13,088 nucleotides of DNA from Owenia fusiformis (Eukaryota > Annelida > Polychaeta > Sabellida > Oweniidae), in contig CAIIXF020000428.1 in NCBI GenBank assembly GCA_903813345.2, positions 1 to 13,088 on the forward strand. The letters run 5' to 3'. Shown here in pieces: positions 1 through 7,224 of this stretch. Position 1 is the first letter of the stretch. Every line of letters begins with the position of its first letter. The position numbers and the translations under genes were made by a program. The notes under the pieces are model-generated. The model did not search any database and had not been told where the DNA came from. It was given only the letters and a program-made list of their open reading frames with translations.

Positions 1-2
1 CA

Positions 3-1112
3 ACGAAACAGAATCAAGCTGAATACAAAACTTTTCGAAACAAACTCCATAAATTAATCCGTAAAGCAGAAAGGAAATATTTTTGTGATAGATTTACTGA
101 AACAAGCAATAATATCAAGAATACTTGGTCAGTTATAAATGATTTACTTCACCGCAAAAAATGTGATTCAGTTTTTCCAGATAAATTTTATGATGGAGAT
201 GATACTTTGACTGATAGAAAAGATATTGCTAATCATTTTAACAGATTTTTTTCTAATGTTGGACCTAAATTAGCATCAAAGATAAGTTCAAAAACGTCCC
301 CTTTAACATTTATGGAAATCAATGAATCTTCTTTAAAACTTACTCCTGTGAGTAAGAATGAAATCGAAAATTTAATGTCAGTTTTAAAAGATTGCTCACC
401 AGGCCTAGATGAATTCAAACCAATAATAGTTAAACACGCAAGAAATAACTTACTTTTACCATTTGTTCATATAGCAAACTTATCTATCCATACAGGTGTT
501 TTTCCCACTAAGTTGAAAACAGCCAAAGTTATCCCACTTTTTAAAAAAGGAAACACTTCAAAATTTTCAAACTATAGACCCATATCTCTACTTAGTGTCT
601 TTTCTAAACTCTTAGAACAGATCATGAAAAATAGATTAATAACATTCATTGAAACATACAAACTTTTATTCAAAAATCAGTTTGGTTTTAGAAAACATTA
701 TTCAACTTATATGGCAATCCTCTCCTTCTTGGAAGAAGTGAGGATATCTTTAGATAAAAGCTCAACTCATGCTATTGGAATATTTTTAGATTTATCGAAA
801 GCCTTCGATACAGTAAATCATGAAATTCTTCTAAAAAAACTTGATAATTTTGGAATTCGCAATGTTGCAAAAAATTGGTTCGAAAGCTATTTATCGGATA
901 GAAAAATCATTACTTCTTTTAACAACACTCTATCTGAAGAAAATATTATCACTTGTGGTGTACCTCAAGGGTCTGTTTTAGGCCCCATCTTATTCATTCT
1001 TTATATAAATGATTTACATAAGGTTTCAAATATTCTTAAATTTACTATTTCGCAGATGATACAAATATCTTATGTTCTAAAAAAAATCTTCATGATCTAT
1101 ATAGAAATGTAA
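3..1112 (+). pseudogene. LINE pol, N-terminal fragment: pre-RT linker and RT motifs up to motif B
   Basis: This frame is open from base 3 at the window edge. The first ~68 codons (lysine- and arginine-rich, with RKAERKYF and NTWSVINDLL) are typical of the region between endonuclease and RT in jockey/CR1 LINEs. A TTG at 207 is therefore not a start. RT motifs in order are: KVIPLFKKG...NYRPISLLS (about 525-596), NQFGFRKHYST (675-707), FLDLSKAFD with the first catalytic aspartate (783-809), and GVPQGSVLGPILFILYINDL (957-1016). Just after LKFT the frame is lost: a T appears to be missing from the T-run near 1048-1050, and 21 junk residues follow to the stop at 1112. The rest of the protein continues in another frame from 1049. 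The product would lack the catalytic FADD and be inactive. Confidence 0.88.
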
Positions 1113-1906
1113 ATTTAGAAATGGAAAAGACATTAGAATGGTTCAAATCAAATAAACTTTCTTTAAATATAGACAAGACAAATTATATGCTATTTACAAG
1201 ATCAAAGTTAAATATTGATGAAAATCAAGATTTTAATATAAAAATAGGGGGTAATATTCTTAATAGAGTAATGCATACAAATTTTCTGGGAGTAACAATT
1301 GATTGTAAATTAAAATGGAATGAACACATAAATAAGGTTATACATAAAATATCAAAAATTATTGGTATTCTGGGAAAGATTAAATATAAATTGAATACAA
1401 AAACCATGATTACCATTTATAATTCACTTATATTATCACAATTGAACTATTGCAACATCATATGGGGTAATGCATGTAAAACCTTTTTGAATAAATTGCT
1501 TTTGTTACAAAAACGTGCAGTGAGAATAATCACAAATTCTGACTTTTTAGCACATAGTCCACCTCTTTTTAAACAACTCAATTTTCTAGATATTTTTGAC
1601 ATACATAAGCTTGAAGTTGCAAAATTTCTTTATCAATACACAACAAAACCCGATGGCTTTCCTTTTGACATATTTGAAACTTATTTTACTCCAAATTTAA
1701 TATTTCACGAACATGAGACAAGATTCCAAAATTGTCTTCACATGAAAAAATTTAGAACAAGTATAGGTCAACATTCAATAAAATATTCAGGTGCTCAGCT
1801 TTGGAATAATCTGCCAACTTCTTTGAAAACATCACCTTCCATTTACTGTTTTAAAAAGAATTTTAAAATCCATATGACATCAACATATGATGAACTGAAT
1901 TACTGA
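1049..1906 (+). pseudogene. LINE pol, C-terminal fragment: RT motif C (FADD) to the C-terminus
   Basis: This is the continuation of the upstream pol in the +2 frame. Homology begins at 1049 with FADDTNI, the catalytic motif C, well upstream of the first ATG at 1121. It continues with NKLSLNIDKTNYMLF (motif D/E region) and NFLGVTID..LKWNEHI (about 1276-1330), the thumb-like region. The C-terminal region found in many jockey/CR1 elements follows, with LSQLNYCNIIWGN, LLLQKRAVRIIT, HSPPLF, GAQLWNNLP and FKKNFKIHM. No stop interrupts it before the TGA at 1904-1906. It ends where full-length relatives normally end, so only the one-base frameshift is visible as damage. No RNase H or second endonuclease is apparent. 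Confidence 0.88.
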
Positions 1907-2125
1907 CAAACATATATGTAGATTTTATATATTGTTATCAATTTTATTCTCTTTTTACTGAGTAAATATTCTTAATTGGTCTTTTTTTCTCATTTCCATG
2001 TGACTCGGGTTAATATTTAAATGTTTTCACGCTGATACACTTATTTAAAGTGTCAAGTGTTATTATGTATTTGATTTTAATTTAGAGAATAAATATTTTT
2101 AATTAAAAAAAAAAAAGAAAAAAAA
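1907..2125 (+). other. LINE 3' UTR with polyadenylation signal and poly(A) tail
   Basis: About 200 AT-rich bases follow the pol stop. AATAAA lies at 2088-2093. An A-rich tail runs from 2105 to 2125: twelve A, one G, then eight A. Signal and tail fit target-primed reverse transcription of a polyadenylated transcript. The base after the tail (2126) begins sequence that matches the reverse complement of the repeat cores near 7260-7285. Confidence 0.85.
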
Positions 2126-2172
2126 GGGTAGAATTTTCTGAGGAATCCGAATCTGAAAACCAAATTTCAATT

Positions 2173-2375
2173 CCTACTTACCTACCTACCTACATACCTA
2201 CTTAGCTACCTACTAAGCTACCTACTTCTCAGCTACTTACTCGGCTACCTACTCAGCTACTTACTCAGCTACCTACTCAGCTGCTTACTCAGCTACCTAC
2301 TCAGCTACTTACTCAATTACTTAATCATATACTTACTCAGCTTCCTTCTCAGTTGCTTACTCAGCTCTTTACTCA
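2173..2375 (-). repeat. Short tandem repeat, ~12-bp unit AGCTGAGTAGGT (minus strand)
   Basis: About 200 bases of imperfect 12-bp units, seen on the plus strand as AGCTACCTACTC with a 4-bp sub-period (CTAC). It belongs to the hairpin-ended element and corresponds to 7007-7214 in E1 on the opposite strand. Confidence 0.85.
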
Positions 2376-2384
2376 AGTAAATCA

Positions 2385-2466
2385 ATCTGGAGTCTTAAAT
2401 TGAACTTTGTTCAATTTACCAATCTATCTGGAGTCTTAAATTGAACTTTGTTCAATTTACCAATCT
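2385..2466 (-). repeat. Perfect 41-bp tandem duplication of the element's left end
   Basis: Two identical 41-bp copies (2385-2425 and 2426-2466), each holding the terminal stem-loop (AAATTGAAC and GTTCAATTT around a 3-base loop) and ATCTGGAGTCT. The other two left ends in the window carry this block once. Confidence 0.9.
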
Positions 2467-2469
2467 AGT

Positions 2470-3514
2470 TATAACACAATCTTGATCGAATTAAACGAAT
2501 AAGATTCGGTCAGTTACTTATGCTAATATGATAGGTGATCCGTGTAAGTCAATTTCACTATTAAAGGCTTTATTAATATATATAATTCACAATTAATAAT
2601 ACATTTTTCACTTTTAAAGACAGCTCATTAACTAATTGATTGCCTTATCATATCATGTTCTATGCATTTATTTTAAGCACTTCGACATTATGTTATTATT
2701 ATCACTGGGTTAATTGTCAGTTAACAGTCAATTACTCAGATGCGAGTAGGTAGTTACCAATTTCGCCACCAGGTGGCTGAGTCGGGGGAAATAATATGGC
2801 AGGGTATTACAAAATTCCCTTAAAGGGTTCCGATTAGCATCCCGTATAAAAACAATATGGCAGTTCCAGGCGAATCAACTGGATCAGTCCATGTTTAAGA
2901 AATAAGGGGAGTTCTGTAAAATCCAGTTTATTGAAATTGTCTGTGAGATAAAGTAATCCTGTTATAATGATTTTGAAAACGTTATCCAAAGAGTGATTGC
3001 GTTCAAAGAATACATGTACAACAGCCAATATAAATCCTTGTATTAGAAACCGGTTTGTCTTGCTTTGTTTCATTTGTAGGATATTTCATATGCCAAGCTG
3101 TGTGCTATTACGTTATGGGGAAATTTAGATGCCAATTTTTCCTTTTTATACACAAATAGAAGATCCTGAAACTTCATCCATAAATGTGGAATTGATTTGT
3201 CAAAATAATAATCACCCTTTTATAAATGTGTGACGATCTATAATATACTTATGCTATATAACAGTTAGAGGTGTTGACACAACGATCTCGAACCTGTGAA
3301 CCCTTGAGTATTATTCCGGGATCGGGCCTTTTTACTAAACGGTGAGCAACACCAGAAACGAGCGTTGAGCGTTCGATTTGCTAAACGATATGCGTCACAC
3401 TTTAAACTTGAATATTCATCAGTTTTAGTGGTTCAGTTTTCATGTTACCCTTTTGTATGTGATAGTTATACAAATTAAAATATGCCTAGTAAAAGAAAAT
3501 ATTATCTGTCCAAC
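2470..3514. other. Non-coding stretch with no supported gene
   Basis: About 1 kb of AT-rich DNA upstream of the FN3 exons. I see no exon with FN3-like sequence, although the preceding exon of that gene should lie somewhere upstream in the same orientation. It contains the tRNA-like patch listed separately and a CTCF-core-like palindrome (CCACCAGGTGGC) at 2766-2777. It is probably intron or intergenic DNA. Confidence 0.5.
3270..3353 (-). repeat. tRNA-like / possible SINE head (degenerate)
   Basis: On the minus strand the 84-base segment starts GGTGTTG and ends CAACACC, a perfect 7-bp pair like a tRNA acceptor stem. An A-box-like TTGCTCACCG lies at its positions 5-14. A B-box-like GGTTCGAGATC lies at about 60-70; one base differs from the GWTCRANNC consensus. 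The spacing is right for a pol III internal promoter. The D and T stems do not fold cleanly and four bases too many follow the T-loop, so it is not a functional tRNA. It could equally be a chance hairpin. Confidence 0.3.
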
Positions 3515-3745
3515 TAATGCAATATCTGGCATACGATAACTTCTCTTGTACAATGAACATTAGCGAGTGCACTCCCTGGCATTAGAGTTTACATCTTTTG
3601 GGTATGGGACATCTACGAATGCAATCTCTGGCATTTTAGTTTACTTCTTGGAACAGGGAATCTATAAATCCATTCTCTCTCGCATTACAGTTTATATCTG
3701 TAGGGCACGGGCCATCTATGAACATAATCTGGCATTATAACTTAT
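3515..3745 (+). repeat. Degenerate ~51-bp tandem repeat, about 5 copies
   Basis: Units begin near 3516, 3566, 3618, 3666 and 3721. They share the pattern AATGCAATCTCTGGCATTA, then GTTTAYATCT, then GGGACATCTA, with many substitutions and 48-55 base spacing. It is an old decayed minisatellite with no coding potential. Confidence 0.65.
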
Positions 3746-4014
3746 TTAGTTCACAATATAGTGTAAAAAATGTAAAACTAAAACATGACATAATCTCAAA
3801 GTGTCAATCTACATGTTTTCCACTGGAAATGCGCAACTGTTATTATGAGCTATGTTATAAATAAAAAACTGTGTGTTACTAACAGCTAGATGAGACAAAA
3901 ATCAGCAGACTGAAAAATAATGATTAGAAAACATTTGAAACCTAAAAGAGTTGTCGCATTTGTTCTCACCAGTTTTCTTGTTTCTTTATTGTCAAGTCTT
4001 GCCTTCTCCTACAG

Positions 4015-4104
4015 GTATTCCCTACGAAGTCAAAGTGTCGGCAGTAAACCAAAAAGGTCCTGGTGAAAGTTCTCAACCTATCATAAAACCTACTGATGAA
4101 AACT
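4015..4104 (+). CDS. Exon: C-terminal end of a fibronectin type III domain
   Basis: A 90-bp exon, phase 1 at both ends. The acceptor is a pyrimidine-rich tract ending CCTTCTCCTACAG; the donor is ACT|GTAAGT. The translation reads IPYEVKVSAVNQKGPGESSQ followed by PIIKPTDEN. This is the F and G strands of an FN3 domain, with the classic Y.V.V.A.N..G.G..S signature and a short linker. The preceding exon should carry strands A to E and was not found within ~1.5 kb upstream. An alternative acceptor after CAAG at 3996 keeps the same frame and would add six residues. FN3 exons of this kind belong to extracellular regions of adhesion proteins or receptors, for example receptor tyrosine phosphatases; the exact family cannot be told. 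Confidence 0.8.
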
Positions 4105-4706
4105 GTAAGTATTCGAGTCGAAATCATCGAATGATTTTTCCATTGGCAAAGGATTATTATATTAAACCAGCAGAAATTATCTTTTCGACTTAAGAAATAT
4201 TTTAAAATTGTAGTGTGCATTAGTATACAAATAATGACTGCAATTGAGCAAATAAATACAAAATCCGAGGGAATATCTTATCCATTGACATCCGAGAGAA
4301 TATCCTGTCCATTGACTTGTGCCTGAGGTAGACCATTTCCCGAAAATGTGGCAGTGGCTATTTGTTTTATTATATATCCCCATATGTCTATGGAAAGAAA
4401 AATGAAATTCAATGCTTTCAGGGTCTCAATGACATTTGAAGACATTTGCCATTTAACACCTATAATCCCAGCTAGCAGGGAAGACAAAATGTATTAATGA
4501 CTGGCCACCTAATTAGTAATTTCAGCTTCCCTGTTATCATGTATTTAGGACTTTCCAGGGAATAAGTTCATCTATTTCATATCACGTGACCATGAATAAG
4601 CCAATGCACATCTATAATACATATGAGATATATAATAATTCAATTTATTACAATACATAATATGTTTTGTAATGTATCTAGCAACTAACGAAAAGCTAAT
4701 ATTTAG
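4105..4706 (+). other. Intron of the FN3 gene
   Basis: A 602-bp phase-1 intron with no other gene. It includes a 27-bp tandem duplication (4264-4317) built on CCGAGRGAATATC then TCCATTGACA. Confidence 0.7.
4264..4317 (+). repeat. 27-bp tandem duplication
   Basis: Two adjacent 27-bp copies starting TCCGAG, at 4264 and 4291, with a few differences. It is a simple local duplication inside the intron. Confidence 0.75.
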
Positions 4707-4897
4707 TTCCAGAGAATATTACAAATCTTCATATAGGCTCTGTTACTTCAAGAAATTCCAGCTTCAGCTGGGAAAAGCCTCATGAGCCCAACGGAGTGAT
4801 TCGGCACTATGTTATGAGAGTGTTTAACAAGAACAAGTGTTATAGAGGTGTAATATTTAACGTGACACACAAAACACCAGATGACACAAGATGTTGG
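4707..4897 (+). CDS. Exon: first half of a second FN3 domain
   Basis: A 191-bp exon with acceptor TAATATTTAG (weak pyrimidine tract; possible branch site CTAAC at about 4685) and donor TTGG|GTAAGA. It enters in phase 1, matching the donor at 4104, and leaves in phase 0. The translation begins PENITNLHIGSVTSRNSSFS and continues WEKPHEPNGVIRHYVMRVFN. This is strands A-C of FN3 with the usual P..N, core W and PNGVI..Y. It then enters a cysteine-containing stretch (KNKCYRGV, TRCW). N-glycosylation sequons NIT, NSS and NVT fit an extracellular location. The intron before it is 602 bp and holds no other gene. Confidence 0.8.
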
Positions 4898-5446
4898 GTA
4901 AGACGATGGCAGCATAAAACAAAGTTACGCACAACTAGATCTATTTTTCTGTTGTTTCCCTAGGACATGATTTGTAATTGATCATTATATTTTCTCAACA
5001 TCACCTTCTCCAGAGATTTCCCGTTTCAAGGTCGGAAAGGCCAGGCATTCATCATATTTCTCTTCATTTGTATGATTAAGTTCTCACTCACAAACAGTTT
5101 AAAACTGCGGACAGAGTTAATTTTAGATTTGCTCTTTCCGGTTGTTCGGTGTTAACATATAAGTCCTACAGGCGCCGAAAACCCTAACTGATCCATATAA
5201 ATTAAAAACCATGAACTTATTCTCTTAATTTCGGCGCCCAAAAATAAAATATAAAAGTAATGGAACCATAGGTTGTCATGGTGATATGTTTTTCTTATTT
5301 TAAAATTGACATTAACTGAATTCCATCAATTTCGAATTTAATCCACGGAATTAGCATCTATTGAATGTAGTTCATATTTCTTTGGCTACCATATCCATTG
5401 ACAGAGTATATTCTTAATGTTTGTGATGTCATTATATAAATTGCAG
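4898..5446 (+). other. Intron of the FN3 gene
   Basis: A 549-bp phase-0 intron that splits the second FN3 domain. It holds a perfect 10-bp inverted repeat (5171-5238), listed separately. No other gene is seen. Confidence 0.7.
5171..5238. repeat. 10-bp perfect inverted repeat GGCGCCGAAA / TTTCGGCGCC
   Basis: The arms are 5171-5180 and 5229-5238, around 48 AT-rich bases. They are GC-rich arms in AT-rich intron DNA and could be a hairpin or the remnant of a tiny inverted-repeat element. No target-site duplication is obvious. Confidence 0.6.
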
Positions 5447-5687
5447 AAGGACATACGGTATCAAGGTCTTAACGAATCAAAACCTTTACCGGACAACGTA
5501 ATGCGTGAATACCTTAGAGGAAGAGGATGTGGGCTTGAATATGGACAGGCAGTTGATATAAATTCAGCAGTATCACATTTTGTGTTGGGTCTAGTCCCTT
5601 ATAATAATTACACTATTGATGTCACATCTGTCAACAGCAAGGGGCTGGGTACTAGCCAAAGCAAAAGCATCGAAACTCACCAGGACA
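5447..5687 (+). CDS. Exon: second half of the same FN3 domain
   Basis: A 241-bp exon with acceptor ATAAATTGCAG and donor GGACA|GTAAGT. It enters in phase 0, matching 4897, and leaves in phase 1, the usual phase between FN3 domains. The frame is also open ~30 bases upstream (from 5417), but that is intron. It opens with KDIRYQGLNESKPLP and a GRGCGLEYGQ stretch that are not typical FN3. It closes with HFVLGLVPYNNYTIDVTSVN then SKGLGTSQSKSIETHQD, a clear E-F-G strand signature. With the previous exon the domain is ~140 residues against the usual 90-100, so the C'-E region carries a ~45-residue insert with three cysteines. The next exon (phase 1 start) was not found; repeats fill the rest of the window. 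Confidence 0.82.
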
Positions 5688-5784
5688 GTAAGTCTGCTTT
5701 CGTTACATGTACTACAATAGTTCATAATATTAATGTATAATAGACGAGTAGCAGCCGGCAATATTTGAAGAGATTAAACCTCCG

Positions 5785-6384
5785 AAAGGTTACTGGCTAA
5801 TCTTGGTACCGTTGGAAAGCTTAACTTCTGCACTAACATGCTTGATGACTAAAAACATTCAGAACAGGTGGAAAAGTTCTTAAAAATGCTGGTTTCCATG
5901 GTAACTGCAAAGTTGTCACTATTAAGGCCCGTGAATATACTTTTGAACATATCTAGATAACGCTTTGACCATATGTCTTGATAAAAGTATCACTGTAAAG
6001 ATAATTTGACACAGTTTTTGAAAAAATGTATTTTTTGGATTATTGGACTCATTGTGATGTCATAGAACTAGAAACGGCTGATTTTTCGGTGATTTTGACA
6101 GAATTTAGACATGTATTATATGCTTCTGTAAGCTACAATACTTAAAGTAAACTATGTTTTGTCTTTAAGTGACTTAACACAACACATACTATTAGTATAT
6201 CGAACAAACAATATCACTATGATTGTGATGTCATAATGCAAAGAGATAGAGGCCTAATTCAAATATCTAATATCGAGATTATTGACAAATCCAGATATAT
6301 TTGAGGCATTTATACATTTTATACATTTTCAATGATAACTTAAAAAATCCTCAACAATATAATGTCATGTTAAATATATCGATG
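5785..6384 (+). repeat. ~600-bp tandem unit A
   Basis: Begins AAAGGTTACTGGCTAATC and repeats at an offset of 601 bases as unit B. It runs through TGGTTTCCATGGTAACTGC, CATATGTCTTGATAAAAG and two TGTGATGTCATA segments, and ends GTTAAATATATCGATGAA. There is no open frame of note. Its junction with unit B is the uninterrupted reference for the insertion site of element E1. Confidence 0.88.
5892..5905. promoter_or_regulatory. RFX X-box consensus in unit A
   Basis: GTTTCCATGGTAAC matches the X-box consensus GTHNYYATRRNAAC bound by RFX-family factors. It is a sequence match only; binding is not shown. Confidence 0.35.
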
Positions 6385-6952
6385 AAAAGGTTACTGGCAA
6401 ATCATGGTACTGTTGGAAAGCTTAGCATCTGCACTAATATGTTTGACAACTAAAGCAATTCAGAACAGGTGAGAAAATTCTTTAAAATGCTGGTTTCCAT
6501 GGTAACTGCAATGTTGTCACCATTAAGGCCCATGAATATACTTTTGAACATATCTAGAGAACACTTTGACCATATGTCTTGATAAAAGTATCACTGTAAA
6601 GGTAATTTAACAAACTTTTTGAAAAAATGTATTTTTTGGATTATTGGGCTCATTGTGATGTCATAGAACTAGAAACAGCTGAATTTTCGGTGATTTTGAC
6701 AGAATCTAAACATGTATTATATGCTTCTGTAAGCTACAATACTTAAAGTAAACTATGTTTTGTCTTTAAGTGACTTAACACAACACATACTATTAGTATA
6801 TCGAACAAACAATATCACTATGATTGTGATGTCATAATACAAATATCTAATATCGAGATTTTTGACAAATCCAGATATATTTGAGGCATTTATACATTTT
6901 ATACATTTTCAATGATTAAAAAATCCTCAACAATATAATGTCATGTTAAATA
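6385..6952 (+). repeat. ~600-bp tandem unit B
   Basis: Closely similar to unit A. A deletion of about 24 bases near 6838 removes the segment around AGAGATAGAGGCC, and a few bases are lost at 6914-6920. It is cut off at GTTAAATA, where element E1 begins. Confidence 0.88.
6493..6506. promoter_or_regulatory. RFX X-box consensus in unit B
   Basis: The identical 14-mer, 601 bases after the unit A site. It is a match only. Confidence 0.35.
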
Positions 6953-6964
6953 TAACTAGATTGG

Positions 6965-6987
6965 TAAATTGAACAAAGTTCAATTTA
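6965..6987. repeat. Left-end stem-loop of E1
   Basis: TAAATTGAAC, loop AAA, GTTCAATTTA: a perfect 10-bp stem. It is conserved in all three element copies in the window. Confidence 0.85.
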
Positions 6988-7006
6988 AGACTCCAGATTG
7001 ATTTAC

Positions 7007-7214
7007 TTGAGTAAAGAGCTGAGTAAGTAACTGAGTAGGAAGCTGAGTAAGTAGATGATTAAGTTATTGAGTAAGTAGCTGAGTAGGTAGCTGAGTAAGC
7101 AGCTGAGCAGGTAGCTGAGTAGGTAGCTGAGTAAGTAGCTGAGTAGGTAGCTGAGTAGGTAGCTGAGTAGGTAGCTAAGTAGGTAGCCGAATAGGTAAGT
7201 AGGTAGGTAAGTAG
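7007..7214 (+). repeat. Short tandem repeat of E1, ~12-bp unit AGCTGAGTAGGT
   Basis: About 17 imperfect units with a 4-bp sub-period (GTAG/GTAA). It is the inverted counterpart of 2173-2375. Confidence 0.88.
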
Positions 7215-7224
7215 GAATTTTTGA

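Larger units (their letters stand above)
1..2125 (+). mobile_element. Non-LTR retrotransposon (LINE, jockey/CR1 group), 3' portion
   Basis: The 3' part of a LINE whose 5' end lies beyond the left edge. The order seen is: the tail of the linker before the reverse transcriptase, the RT domain, the C-terminal region usual in jockey/CR1-group pol proteins, a ~200-base 3' UTR, an AATAAA signal and a poly(A) tail. The endonuclease domain expected upstream is not in the window. The copy is dead because the pol frame shifts by one base inside the RT domain, but it is otherwise well preserved, so insertion is probably fairly recent. The tail joins directly to a fragment of a hairpin-ended repeat element, so the LINE probably landed inside that element. 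The clade within the jockey/CR1 group cannot be settled by eye; the poly(A) tail fits jockey-like elements better than classic CR1. Confidence 0.9.
2126..2469 (-). mobile_element. Hairpin-ended repeat element, left-end fragment (copy E3, minus orientation)
   Basis: Read on the minus strand from 2469 down, this stretch matches the left end of element E1 (6953-7285). The order is CTAGATTGGTAAATTG, the 10-bp stem with loop, AGACTCCAGATT, TGATTTACTTGAG, the AGCTGAGTAGGT short tandem repeat, then the first ~45 bases of the core (AATTTGGTTTTCAGATTC, GAAAATTCTACCC). It stops where the LINE poly(A) tail begins, so the remainder of the element should lie beyond the LINE's 5' end, outside the window. 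Its outermost 41 bp are duplicated in tandem. Identity with E1 is very high at the end. No coding capacity is seen. Confidence 0.85.

Noticed and set aside
2173-2375. Tandem repeats considered as a CRISPR array
   Set aside because: 12-bp imperfect units with no unique spacers, in a eukaryotic mobile element.
2766-2777. CCACCAGGTGGC as a CTCF site
   Set aside because: It matches the vertebrate core but is a single short palindrome with no supporting context; too weak to list as a feature.
2834-3073. Minus-strand open frame of 79 codons
   Set aside because: Hydrophobic, low-information translation with no recognisable motif and no splice or promoter context; its length is expected by chance in AT-rich DNA.
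3951-4193. Open frame taken as one continuous gene around the first FN3 exon
   Set aside because: The parts before 4015 (or 3997) and after 4104 read as intron. Good acceptor and donor sites bound the FN3-like part.
4177-4487. Minus-strand open frames at 4177-4383 and 4278-4487
   Set aside because: They lie within an intron and over a 27-bp duplication, with no motif; chance frames.
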